From Syntrophomonadaceae bacterium (GTDB lineage Bacteria > Bacillota_D > Dethiobacteria > DTU022 > PWGO01): a stretch of 36,286 nucleotides of DNA. This document shows positions 1-6,081 of the stretch, one piece after another (positions within the stretch are counted from its first letter, which is position 1; every line of letters starts with the position of its first letter). A program made the translations under genes and the position numbers. The DNA is taken from contig PWGT01000139.1 in NCBI GenBank assembly GCA_003554535.1, positions 1 through 36,286 of the forward strand, in the 5' to 3' direction. Below the pieces are notes generated by a model, which was given only the letters and a program-made list of their open reading frames with translations, ran no database searches and had not been told where the DNA came from.

Positions 1-51
1 CCGCCATTGGCCCAAGTATTAACTTGTTGTCTTTCCATATCCTAGAGACTA

Positions 52-297
52 TCAATGATCTCCTGACCCTGTTTCAGATAGATTATCTTGTTCGGTACGG
101 ACCAAAAACAATTCTTCTGGTGGAACATCAAGAGCCCGGGCTATATTTTCAAGTAAAAAGGGTTTGGGTTTTCTAATTCCCCTTTCCATATTGCTTAAAG
201 AGCTTACTGAAACATTAATTCTTTCTGCCAGCTCTTGTTGAGTAAAACCTTTCAATCGACGCAATCCCTTAATTCTTTTGCCCAATTCTACTGACAT
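52..297 (-). CDS. XRE-family helix-turn-helix regulator
   Basis: An 81-aa DNA-binding protein. Residues 6-62 form a classic Cro/C1-type helix-turn-helix: GKRIKGLRRLKGFTQQELAE, then a recognition helix with SVSSLSNMERG, then the helix ending ALDVPPEELF. The rest is a short acidic tail, so there is no sensor or dimerisation domain. AAGGTGAG lies five bases before the ATG. It is the last minus-strand gene here, transcribed away from the small peptide and the prenyl-synthase-like gene. A perfect Spo0A-type heptamer (TGTCGAA on the minus strand, 380-386) sits about 80 bp upstream and may link it to the stationary phase; this is inference. Its targets are unknown. Confidence 0.88.
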   Translation of the reverse strand: MSVELGKRIKGLRRLKGFTQQELAERINVSVSSLSNMERGIRKPKPFLLENIARALDVPPEELFLVRTEQDNLSETGSGDH

Positions 298-477
298 TTA
301 CTCTCACCTTCTTCATATATTACTTTTAAATTAAACTATAAAATTTTACTGATATAACAAGCAGAATCAGCTAAAATATTTCGACATATAAATTAAATCT
401 CCTTTTGTTTTATCGAAAAATGAAGTTTTTTTAATAATCATAGGGATATATATTATATAAAAAAGGTGCCTGACCAT

Positions 478-505
478 GTTGCTTGTTACCTTATTAACAA
501 ACAAC
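478..505. repeat. inverted repeat (hairpin 1 of a pair)
   Basis: Eleven-base arms at 478-488 and 495-505 with one mismatch around a 6-nt loop. It lies just beyond a second hairpin, downstream of the minus-strand 32-aa ORF. No long T-tract follows on either strand, so termination is only possible. Confidence 0.5.
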
Positions 506-508
506 ATC

Positions 509-541
509 AAAGTGCCATCAACAGGAAGTCGATGGCACTTT
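509..541 (-). terminator. hairpin, possible terminator of the 32-aa ORF
   Basis: Perfect 11-bp arms (AAAGTGCCATC at 509-519 and its complement at 531-541) around an 11-nt loop, 45 bp past the stop of the small ORF. The T-run on the minus strand is only three bases, so it may be a weak terminator or an RNA 3' stabiliser rather than a strong stop. Confidence 0.45.
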
Positions 542-585
542 AGAATATATATTACAAAACTATTATTATAGTCAAACTACAAATA

Positions 586-684
586 TTACTCAGATGTTTC
601 CCCTACGTCACCATTTAAGCTAATAGTCCTAACCAACAATCCAATTAATACAAAGAAACCTAACAAACCTACATAACCTAACAT
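586..684 (-). CDS. 32-aa single-span membrane peptide
   Basis: A short ORF below the usual length cut-off. It starts with ATG at 684 and ends TAA at 586-588. An ideal ribosome site GGAGGTGATC lies eight bases upstream. Residues 1-18 (MLGYVGLLGFFVLIGLLV) are a hydrophobic helix, then R19 and a polar, acidic tail RTISLNGDVGETSE. It has its own strong promoter at 768-796 preceded by three 9-bp direct repeats, and a hairpin follows the stop. This is the pattern of a deliberately expressed small membrane protein or a precursor peptide. I do not recognise the family. The gene upstream on the same strand looks like a dead prenyl synthase. A function in signalling is speculation. Confidence 0.7.
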   Translation of the reverse strand: MLGYVGLLGFFVLIGLLVRTISLNGDVGETSE

Positions 685-767
685 TCTGATCACCTCCGGT
701 TGATTTAAACCTACAACCTTGCCCTCTCCAAGCTTTTCTACTGTTGTATTTGTAATGTTGTAATTGT

Positions 768-796
768 ATTTTATATGAAGGTATCAGCATTGTCAA
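768..796 (-). promoter_or_regulatory. sigma-A promoter of the 32-aa ORF
   Basis: On the minus strand, TTGACA (791-796) and TAAAAT (768-773) are separated by exactly 17 bp. The -35 is a perfect consensus. The leader to the ATG at 684 is about 75 nt and A/C-rich. Confidence 0.7.
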
Positions 797-828
797 GGAA
801 TAATTTAAATATTCTAACAAGTTATTTT

Positions 829-880
829 TTTCCCAAGCGCTTGTTCATACTTTCTCAAGTGTTTGTTATTTTTTCTCAAG
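829..880 (-). promoter_or_regulatory. three 9-bp direct repeats upstream of promoter
   Basis: On the minus strand CTTGAGAAA (872-880), CTTGAGAAA (851-859) and CTTGGGAAA (829-837) recur with 12- and 13-bp gaps, a period of 21-22 bp, so all lie on one helix face. The last copy ends 32 bp before the -35 box. Nine-base direct repeats with 12-13 bp gaps are the known site layout for LytTR-type response regulators such as ComE and AgrA; assigning this site to such a regulator is inference, and none is encoded in the window. Confidence 0.6.
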
Positions 881-908
881 CTCTACACCTTGCCTTTGTC
901 CTCCTGTT

Positions 909-1952
909 TCACAAACAACAGCTATTAGCCAATTCAACAAGCAAACTTTTGGCTCTACTTGCAGGAAAACTTTCAATTGATTGAAGCGCTTGTTGGCAAT
1001 TTCTGTTGACTAGGCTCTTTATAAATGCCATCGATTCTATTCGTTTAATTTCTTGCTGCCAAAGCATTTGCTCCTTTTTACTCCAAAATGCATTTGCAAG
1101 TGAGCTAAGCAGCTTTTCGCGAAAAGGGCTAACTTCCAAGAGATTAATTACTGGAAGTGTAATAGTTATCTTTCTACTTTCTTCGTTTAAAGGAAGCTCC
1201 CTAATAGATTTTACAAAATTCTGGTAATCTATCTTTATCTGACTTGACAAACCTACATAGTGACCAAAATAAGCCATTAACTCTACTTTAGAAGTTTCCA
1301 CCCCTTTTGTCCATCCACTTAATGCACAAGAAAGCGCCAGAGGAGATGCTACCTGATAACTTATCTTATTTAAATATTTCTTGCGACACGACATGGCATC
1401 AAAAGGAAGTGGCAAATTATTTAAATCACTTAAAAAGTAAGCTTCTACATTTCGGCAAACTATCTCCGTCATCCCCCTTATAAATTCGGGATAACTACCT
1501 ACCCTGGAAAATGCACTGCTAATTAAATATCTTCCAGCTTGCTCGTATTTATCATTGTCCCTCATATCAAGATCCTCTTTCATCTTACCTTCAACTATAC
1601 CATTTAAATAGATTTGGGAATTCAGCCCCAGGTACAAAGCATCCAGGGAAGCAGCTTTTAATGGATCACTTTTGTGAAAAGAGGTGTTCAAAAGGCGAGA
1701 ACATAATAAAAATAAAATTGCTGTCATTCTTTCACCTTTTAAAAATAGCAACTCGGATAGTAGGCGCTTGAGCGTTTGAGGTGATTTTTCCACTATTTTC
1801 TTTAGCTCTTCTTCAACTTCTTCCATTTCTTTTTCCAGGTAGTCATACATATTGTAATAAAAGGAACTTTTTCTCTCTTCAATTAAGTTCGAACTACTTG
1901 TAACAGAATGCTCCTGATTTTTAGGCCTAAAATCAAGCACCTTTTTTCCCAT
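909..1952 (-). CDS. polyprenyl-synthase-like protein lacking Asp-rich motifs
   Basis: A 347-aa protein; GAGGAG lies nine bases before the ATG. The first 60 residues are charged and coiled-coil-like. From about residue 60 the pattern follows the all-helical trans-prenyltransferase fold: KGERMTAILF aligns with the GKRxRP motif, LYLGLNSQIYLNGI with the helix that normally carries the first DDxxD, AGRYLISSAF with the GDYLLA helix, and SSQIKIDYQNF with the second motif (usually FQIxDDxxD). The first aspartate motif is absent and the second keeps one Asp, so catalysis is unlikely. It may be a regulatory subunit or a repurposed binding protein. Intact homologues make heptaprenyl diphosphate for menaquinone or, as ComQ, modify a peptide pheromone. 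The family call is by eye; the CDS itself is sure. Confidence 0.6.
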   Translation of the reverse strand: MGKKVLDFRPKNQEHSVTSSSNLIEERKSSFYYNMYDYLEKEMEEVEEELKKIVEKSPQTLKRLLSELLFLKGERMTAILFLLCSRLLNTSFHKSDPLKAASLDALYLGLNSQIYLNGIVEGKMKEDLDMRDNDKYEQAGRYLISSAFSRVGSYPEFIRGMTEIVCRNVEAYFLSDLNNLPLPFDAMSCRKKYLNKISYQVASPLALSCALSGWTKGVETSKVELMAYFGHYVGLSSQIKIDYQNFVKSIRELPLNEESRKITITLPVINLLEVSPFREKLLSSLANAFWSKKEQMLWQQEIKRIESMAFIKSLVNRNCQQALQSIESFPASRAKSLLVELANSCCL

Positions 1953-2066
1953 AACACTTTTCTCCTCAAATTGTATTTAAAATATATTATGTTAATAAAA
2001 GGCATTATTTATGCAATTTCCCATCGCCCTGTTACAAAATTATGTTGCAATGAGAAGTGAATTAGC

Positions 2067-2096
2067 TTTACATATAGGGCAATAATTGGTTATAAT
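2067..2096 (+). promoter_or_regulatory. promoter of tRNA-Pro
   Basis: TTTACA (2067-2072) and a perfect TATAAT (2091-2096), 18 bp apart, ending 19 bp before the tRNA. Confidence 0.65.
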
Positions 2097-2115
2097 TATT
2101 ATGCAAAAAAATAAA

Positions 2116-2192
2116 CGGGGCGTAGCGCAGTTTGGTAGCGCGCCTGCTTCGGGAGCAGGAGGCCGTGGGTTCGAATCCCGCCGCTCCGACCA
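2116..2192 (+). tRNA. tRNA-Pro (anticodon CGG)
   Basis: A 77-nt cloverleaf: acceptor CGGGGCG pairs with CGCTCCG (one G-U), D arm with GCGC/GCGC, anticodon stem CCTGC/GCAGG around loop TTCGGGA (anticodon CGG, proline), T arm GTGGG-TTCGAAT-CCCGC, discriminator A and encoded CCA. It stands alone with its own promoter and terminator. Confidence 0.96.
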
Positions 2193-2193
2193 T

Positions 2194-2231
2194 AGCCGAA
2201 GGCTTTCTTGTCGGAAGCTTTCGGCTTTTTT
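2194..2231 (+). terminator. Rho-independent terminator of tRNA-Pro
   Basis: AGCCGAAGGCTTTC pairs with GGAAGCTTTCGGCT, followed by six T. It begins one base after the CCA of the tRNA. Confidence 0.9.
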
Positions 2232-2308
2232 ATTATACGATTCGCATATTATCTCTATCTAGGAAAGTAAATTTGATATTTTAAAGAAATAATTCTTCCC
2301 TTTTTAAA

Positions 2309-2338
2309 TTTTAAACCTTCAAGGAGGGTTTATTAAAA
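2309..2338 (+). other. leader hairpin upstream of pncA
   Basis: AAACCTTC (2313-2320) pairs with GAGGGTTT (2324-2331) over a 3-nt loop, with TTTT/AAAA outside. A GGAGG lies inside the stem but no start codon follows at a useful distance. No T-tract. Function unknown. Confidence 0.4.
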
Positions 2339-2393
2339 CAGCATAGAAATACATCATACGGAAACAAAGCGCTCTAAAATGGAGGTGAGGTCA

Positions 2394-2912
2394 TTGAGCA
2401 AAGCTCTATTGATTACAGATATGTTACGCGACTTTGTAGCAGAAGGAGGTGCCCTATATATAGGAGATTCCGCGCCAGAAGTTATTCAAAATACTGCCGG
2501 TAGATTAAAAGAGTGGCGAGCTACAAAAAACCACGTTATATATATAATGGATACTCACTTGACCGATGATGCCGAGTTTAATATGTTCCCTCCCCATTGC
2601 CTGGCCGGTGATTGGGGCGGAGAAATAATTGATGAGCTCGCGCCGGAAAAAGGAGATTATTTCATTCGCAAGCGTCGGTTTAGCGCTTTTTACGGAACAG
2701 ACCTTGATTTAACATTGAGAGAGCTTGGAGTTAATGAAATTGAAATAGCAGGGGTGTGTACCCAAATTTGTGTGCTATACACTGCCGCTGATGCCCGGAT
2801 GCGCATGTACGATGTAACAGTGCAAAGAAACTGTGTGGGCTCTTTTGATCCCGAAGCCCACAAATTCGCTTTAAAAGAAATGGAAAATACCCTGGGGGTT
2901 AATGTTATTTAA
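2394..2912 (+). CDS. pncA: nicotinamidase / isochorismatase-family hydrolase
   Basis: Cysteine hydrolase expected to deamidate nicotinamide to nicotinate for NAD salvage. Seen: ITDMLRDF with catalytic Asp9, the metal site DTH (53-55) and His68 in PPHC, the catalytic Lys in IRKRRFSAF, and the nucleophile Cys126 in GVCTQICVLYTAADA. An ATG exists at 2379, but its codons 1-4 are the ribosome site itself (GGAGGTGAGG), so TTG at 2394 is chosen, giving 172 aa. The nicotinate phosphoribosyltransferase gene follows 35 bp downstream, which supports nicotinamide as substrate over isochorismate. Confidence 0.88.
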   Translation: MSKALLITDMLRDFVAEGGALYIGDSAPEVIQNTAGRLKEWRATKNHVIYIMDTHLTDDAEFNMFPPHCLAGDWGGEIIDELAPEKGDYFIRKRRFSAFYGTDLDLTLRELGVNEIEIAGVCTQICVLYTAADARMRMYDVTVQRNCVGSFDPEAHKFALKEMENTLGVNVI

Positions 2913-2947
2913 ACTGTAAAACTCCTAAAAAACTGTGAGTGAATAAC

Positions 2948-3979
2948 ATGGCTAAATTAAAAAACACACAAGATGTGCAAAATTTGCAAATAAATAAGCA
3001 AAGACTTCATAGCGCCAATCACGAAGAAATAAAAAACGGTCATACTTCAGACATCTACTTTGTCCGCTCAAATGAACTTCTTGCCTATGCTGGCTTGGAT
3101 AAGTCTCATACCCATGCAGAAATTTTTGCCAGCCGCGAAGGTGTTTTTGCCGGGATTGAAGAAGTCTGTAATTTATTGAAAGATTCATCAGTATCTGTAT
3201 GGGCACTGGAAGAAGGAACTAAAATGAATGCAAAAGAAGTAGTAATGCAACTCAGCGGACCTTACTCAGAGTTTGGATTATATGAAACTCCTATGTTGGG
3301 GATGCTGGCAAGTGCCAGCGGGTGGGCCACCGCTGCTAAGGCTTGTATAGAGGCTGCTGAAGGTTCTCCTGTCTATTGTTTCGGAGCCAGGCACGTCCAT
3401 CCTGCTATAGCGCCTGTTATGGAAAGAGCAGCAATTATTGGTGGAGCAGAAAATTGCAGTTGCATCATTGGTTCAAAACTTATGGGGAAAGAACCAGTTG
3501 GCACTGTACCTCATGCAGCAATGTTAGTAATAGGAGATACTTTAAAAACTGCTCTTCTCTACGACGAATCAATGCCCGAAGATAGCCCCCGCATAATCTT
3601 AGTAGATACTTTCAAAGATGAAGCTGAGGAAACTTTACGAGTTGCTGAAGCCCTTAAAAAAAAGCTAAATGGGGTAAGGCTAGACACTCCCGGTGAAAGA
3701 GGTGGAGTGACCACAGGGCTGGTAAAAGAAATACGGGCCAGGTTAGATCAAGCTGGTTATGACCATGTTCAAATTTTCGTGTCCGGAGGAGTTAACCCTG
3801 AAAGAATCCAAGAATTGAAAGAGGCAGGAGCCGATGCATTCGGAGTAGGAAGTTACATTGCCGGAAATCGTCCTATTGATATGACCATGGATCTTAAAGA
3901 AATAGAAGGCAAACCCATTGCCAAAAGAGGCAGAATCCCGGGGCTTACTAAAACTTCACGTCTAGTAAAATACTTGTAG
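2948..3979 (+). CDS. pncB: nicotinate phosphoribosyltransferase
   Basis: Converts nicotinate plus PRPP to nicotinate mononucleotide, the committed step of the Preiss-Handler NAD route. The short (about 345 aa) class: N-terminal half-barrel with HTSDIYFVR, a long core with FGARHVHPAIAPVMERAA and SKLMGKEPVGTVPHA (the His loop), VDTFKDEAEETLRVAEAL, and the phosphate-binding IFVSGGVNPERI near the C-terminus. GTG at 2939 could extend it by three residues, but GTGAG before ATG 2948 fits better. It follows pncA with 35 bp between, so both are likely one transcript. Confidence 0.9.
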   Translation: MAKLKNTQDVQNLQINKQRLHSANHEEIKNGHTSDIYFVRSNELLAYAGLDKSHTHAEIFASREGVFAGIEEVCNLLKDSSVSVWALEEGTKMNAKEVVMQLSGPYSEFGLYETPMLGMLASASGWATAAKACIEAAEGSPVYCFGARHVHPAIAPVMERAAIIGGAENCSCIIGSKLMGKEPVGTVPHAAMLVIGDTLKTALLYDESMPEDSPRIILVDTFKDEAEETLRVAEALKKKLNGVRLDTPGERGGVTTGLVKEIRARLDQAGYDHVQIFVSGGVNPERIQELKEAGADAFGVGSYIAGNRPIDMTMDLKEIEGKPIAKRGRIPGLTKTSRLVKYL

Positions 3980-4001
3980 TTTTTTGCATAATGACGTATA
4001 A

Positions 4002-4030
4002 TTACATGATAAACATGATTAAATTATAAT
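4002..4030 (+). promoter_or_regulatory. sigma-A promoter of rubrerythrin
   Basis: TTACAT (4002-4007) and perfect TATAAT (4025-4030) with a 17-bp spacer, 21 bp before the start codon region. Confidence 0.65.
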
Positions 4031-4038
4031 AATTGTCA
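4024..4038 (+). promoter_or_regulatory. PerR-like operator
   Basis: TTATAATAATTGTCA matches the Per box TTATAATNATTATAA at 12 of 14 defined positions and overlaps the -10 box, where bound PerR would block polymerase. Rubrerythrin genes are known PerR targets in clostridia. The regulator gene is not in the window. Confidence 0.6.
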
Positions 4039-4051
4039 AAGGAGGTTAAAA

Positions 4052-4585
4052 ATGGACCTTAAAGGAACTAAAACAGAAAAAAATCTTTGGGCAGCATTTT
4101 CAGGAGAATCACAAGCTCGCAACAAGTATACTTATTTTGCCTCAGTCGCTAAAAAGGAAGGAATGGAACAGATAGCAGCTTTTTTCTTGGAAACTGCAGA
4201 AAATGAAAAAGAGCATGCCAAGAGGTTGGGCAAGTTTTTAGATATTGTCGGCACCACGGAACAAAACCTTAAAGAGGCTGCTAAAGGAGAGAACTATGAA
4301 TGGAAAGAAATGTACCCTAACTTTGCAGCAGAAGCCAGGGAAGAAGGTTTCAATGAAATAGCTATCGTTATGGAAGAAATAGGAGAAGTAGAAGAAGAAC
4401 ACGAAAAACGTTATTTGGCTTTGTTAGACAGGCTTAAAGAAGGTACCTTGTTCAAGCGAGACGAAGAAATTGAATGGCAATGCCGTAATTGTGGCTACAT
4501 ACATTTTGCCAACGAAGCACCATCTGCTTGTCCTGCTTGCGCCCATCCCATAGCATTCTTCCAACCCAAGGCTACAAACTTTTAG
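4052..4585 (+). CDS. rbr: rubrerythrin
   Basis: Non-haem di-iron peroxidase that reduces hydrogen peroxide in anaerobes using rubredoxin-type electrons. Residues 1-135 are the four-helix bundle with iron ligands in SGESQARNKY (Glu19), ENEKEH (50-55) and EVEEEHEKRY (112-121). Residues 142-170 are the rubredoxin-like knuckle with Cys144, Cys147, Cys160 and Cys163. Length 177 aa and this domain order are those of classical rubrerythrin. AAAGGAGG precedes the ATG. The promoter carries a PerR-like box, so induction by peroxide is likely; a strong terminator follows. Confidence 0.95.
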   Translation: MDLKGTKTEKNLWAAFSGESQARNKYTYFASVAKKEGMEQIAAFFLETAENEKEHAKRLGKFLDIVGTTEQNLKEAAKGENYEWKEMYPNFAAEAREEGFNEIAIVMEEIGEVEEEHEKRYLALLDRLKEGTLFKRDEEIEWQCRNCGYIHFANEAPSACPACAHPIAFFQPKATNF

Positions 4586-4617
4586 CAATCTATAAGTAGT
4601 TAAGTTTGATATAATTG

Positions 4618-4655
4618 GCAAAGGATAGGTTTTCCAAACCTCTCCTTTGCTTTTT
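4618..4655 (+). terminator. terminator of rubrerythrin
   Basis: GCAAAGGATAGG pairs with CCTCTCCTTTGC around a 9-nt loop, followed by five T. Confidence 0.88.
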
Positions 4656-4717
4656 GTTATTTAATATTCTCATATTTTATCTGTATTTATTTGTTTTGTA
4701 TTTCATAAAGCATAACT

Positions 4718-4744
4718 TGCCAAAATCCACATGCCAAAATCCAC
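4718..4744 (+). repeat. 14-nt tandem repeat upstream of the PilZ gene
   Basis: TGCCAAAATCCAC at 4718-4730 and again at 4732-4744, period 14. It lies 63 bp before the PilZ start and could be a regulator site or a simple duplication. Confidence 0.7.
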
Positions 4745-4806
4745 TCTGTTGATTTTTTCATTTATAAGTGAGAAAATAAAGTCAAATACAAAAAAGAGGT
4801 AATAGT

Positions 4807-5403
4807 ATGGACCATTCAACTTTAAAGAAAGAACAGTTAATAGAAATATATGTACCTTCTTTGCAACAGTATTATAAAGTGAAAGTAACTCAAATAGAAG
4901 ATAACTCTATTATAATAGAAGAAGTTAACCATGAAGACTATCAAAGTGATCCTGATAAACTTCCCCTTGATCTGGGCAAACTTTATTTAATTTACATTGG
5001 AATGGATCAAAACGTTTACTGTGGCAAAACCAAACTACTTGACACTGAAAAAACAGAAGATGGAAGGTTCGTTTATGTTTTGGAAAAACCGGAACAGTTA
5101 ACGCCTCAAGAAAGAAGACGTAGTTCCCGTGTTCCATATAATGAAAATGTATATTATCGCCTTGAAAATTCACCTGATAAAGAATTTACCAAATCAGCCC
5201 AGGCAGTTGATCTGAGCAAAGGCGGCATGAGCCTTATAGTTGAAGAATACTGCAAACCCCAGAGCATAATTCTCGTAAAATTTTATATAGAAGAAATAGA
5301 GCTTTTCGTACGGGCTAAAGTCAAATGGATTAAAAAAGACCAAAGTAAAAACAGATACACCATAGGAATTAACTTCCTGGAATTATCCCCCCAGATGCAG
5401 TAA
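4807..5403 (+). CDS. PilZ-domain c-di-GMP receptor (YcgR-like)
   Basis: A 198-aa cytoplasmic protein of the flagellar-brake layout. Residues 1-95 are a beta-rich N-terminal domain like that of YcgR. Residues 100-195 form the PilZ domain: the RxxxR loop lies in QERRRSSRVPY and the second c-di-GMP motif in DLSKGGMS (family pattern D/NxSxxG). Both motifs look intact, so cyclic-di-GMP binding is expected. GAGGT lies six bases before the ATG. It stands alone between a terminator and a convergent MarR gene; no cyclase or flagellar gene is in the window, so its target (motility, secretion or polymer synthesis) is open. Confidence 0.88.
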   Translation: MDHSTLKKEQLIEIYVPSLQQYYKVKVTQIEDNSIIIEEVNHEDYQSDPDKLPLDLGKLYLIYIGMDQNVYCGKTKLLDTEKTEDGRFVYVLEKPEQLTPQERRRSSRVPYNENVYYRLENSPDKEFTKSAQAVDLSKGGMSLIVEEYCKPQSIILVKFYIEEIELFVRAKVKWIKKDQSKNRYTIGINFLELSPQMQ

Positions 5404-5420
5404 ATATAACTATACTTTTA

Positions 5421-5885
5421 TTAAAAATCTTCTTCCTCCAAAATATCTTCCCTTTCAAAAAGACGGACAACTTCGTGAAGAATATAAAGCAAATATTCCC
5501 TGTCTTTTTGAGGAAATCTTGCAAAATATAGCCCTAACAGAAAATAACGGGCTTCTTCTGCTTCATTTAATATTCGGGAACCTTCCTCGGTTATCTTAAT
5601 CCAAACCTGGCGCCTGTCTTGATCTCTTCTTTCCCTGGTTACCAGTTCTCGCCGGTAAAGGCGATTAACAACTGCAGTGATGGCACTTAAAGTTACGCCT
5701 AATGATTCTGCAAGATAAGAAGTATTGCTAGGCCCATTTTCTTCCAAAACTCGCAAAACCATTAATTGTGTACCCGTAATTTCATCTGAGGTATACTTGT
5801 TAAATAAGAAACGAAATCGATTAATAAAACGACTAAAAACATGATCAAGATCTTTTATGTACTCTATGAGTTCTTGTTCTTTAAT
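5421..5885 (-). CDS. MarR-family regulator with apparent non-AUG start
   Basis: A winged-helix repressor. The DNA-binding part is clear: PSNTSYLAESLGVTLSAITA then VVNRLYRRELVTRERRDQDR, with the wing and the C-terminal dimerisation helix. The first ATG in frame (5762) would cut off the N-terminal dimerisation helix, yet the frame stays open upstream and encodes a typical one (ELIEYIKDLDHVFSRF, then TSDEITGTQ). No ATG, GTG or TTG occurs there. AAAGGAG lies before ATC (5891) and ATT (5885), so ATT or ATC is probably the start; I give the ATT, 154 aa. A sequence error is the alternative. It is divergent from lnt and the inverted repeat at 5956-5971 may be its operator. Confidence 0.75.
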   Translation of the reverse strand: MKEQELIEYIKDLDHVFSRFINRFRFLFNKYTSDEITGTQLMVLRVLEENGPSNTSYLAESLGVTLSAITAVVNRLYRRELVTRERRDQDRRQVWIKITEEGSRILNEAEEARYFLLGLYFARFPQKDREYLLYILHEVVRLFEREDILEEEDF

Positions 5886-5955
5886 GGCGATTTTGGCTCC
5901 TTTCCCTATAGTGGTTAAGCTTGTTCTAATAATTTATAGAATTATATGGAGATTA

Positions 5956-5971
5956 TATACTATATTGTATA
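5956..5971. promoter_or_regulatory. possible MarR operator
   Basis: TATAC-N6-GTATA inverted repeat in an AT-rich divergent promoter region between marR and lnt, about 70 bp upstream of marR. Short and AT-rich, hence weak. Confidence 0.3.
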
Positions 5972-6021
5972 GACTATCACATTAATTCTACTTTGTAATT
6001 ATTTTTTAGGTATAAATTTTG

Positions 6022-6051
6022 TTGCTAAACTGACCTCGTTTTATGTACAAT
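6022..6051 (+). promoter_or_regulatory. possible promoter of lnt
   Basis: TTGCTA (6022-6027) and TACAAT (6046-6051), 18-bp spacer, 30 bp before the start codon. Confidence 0.4.
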
Positions 6052-6081
6052 TATATTTAAAATGTTAAGCGAGGTATTTTA

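Noticed and set aside
360..410. six-codon leader ORF with AAAGGAG upstream of the XRE gene
   Set aside because: Too short to judge; the TGA stop has no coding continuation.
629..820. 63-aa minus-strand ORF
   Set aside because: It has no ribosome site, runs through the promoter of the 32-aa ORF and overlaps that better-supported gene in another frame.
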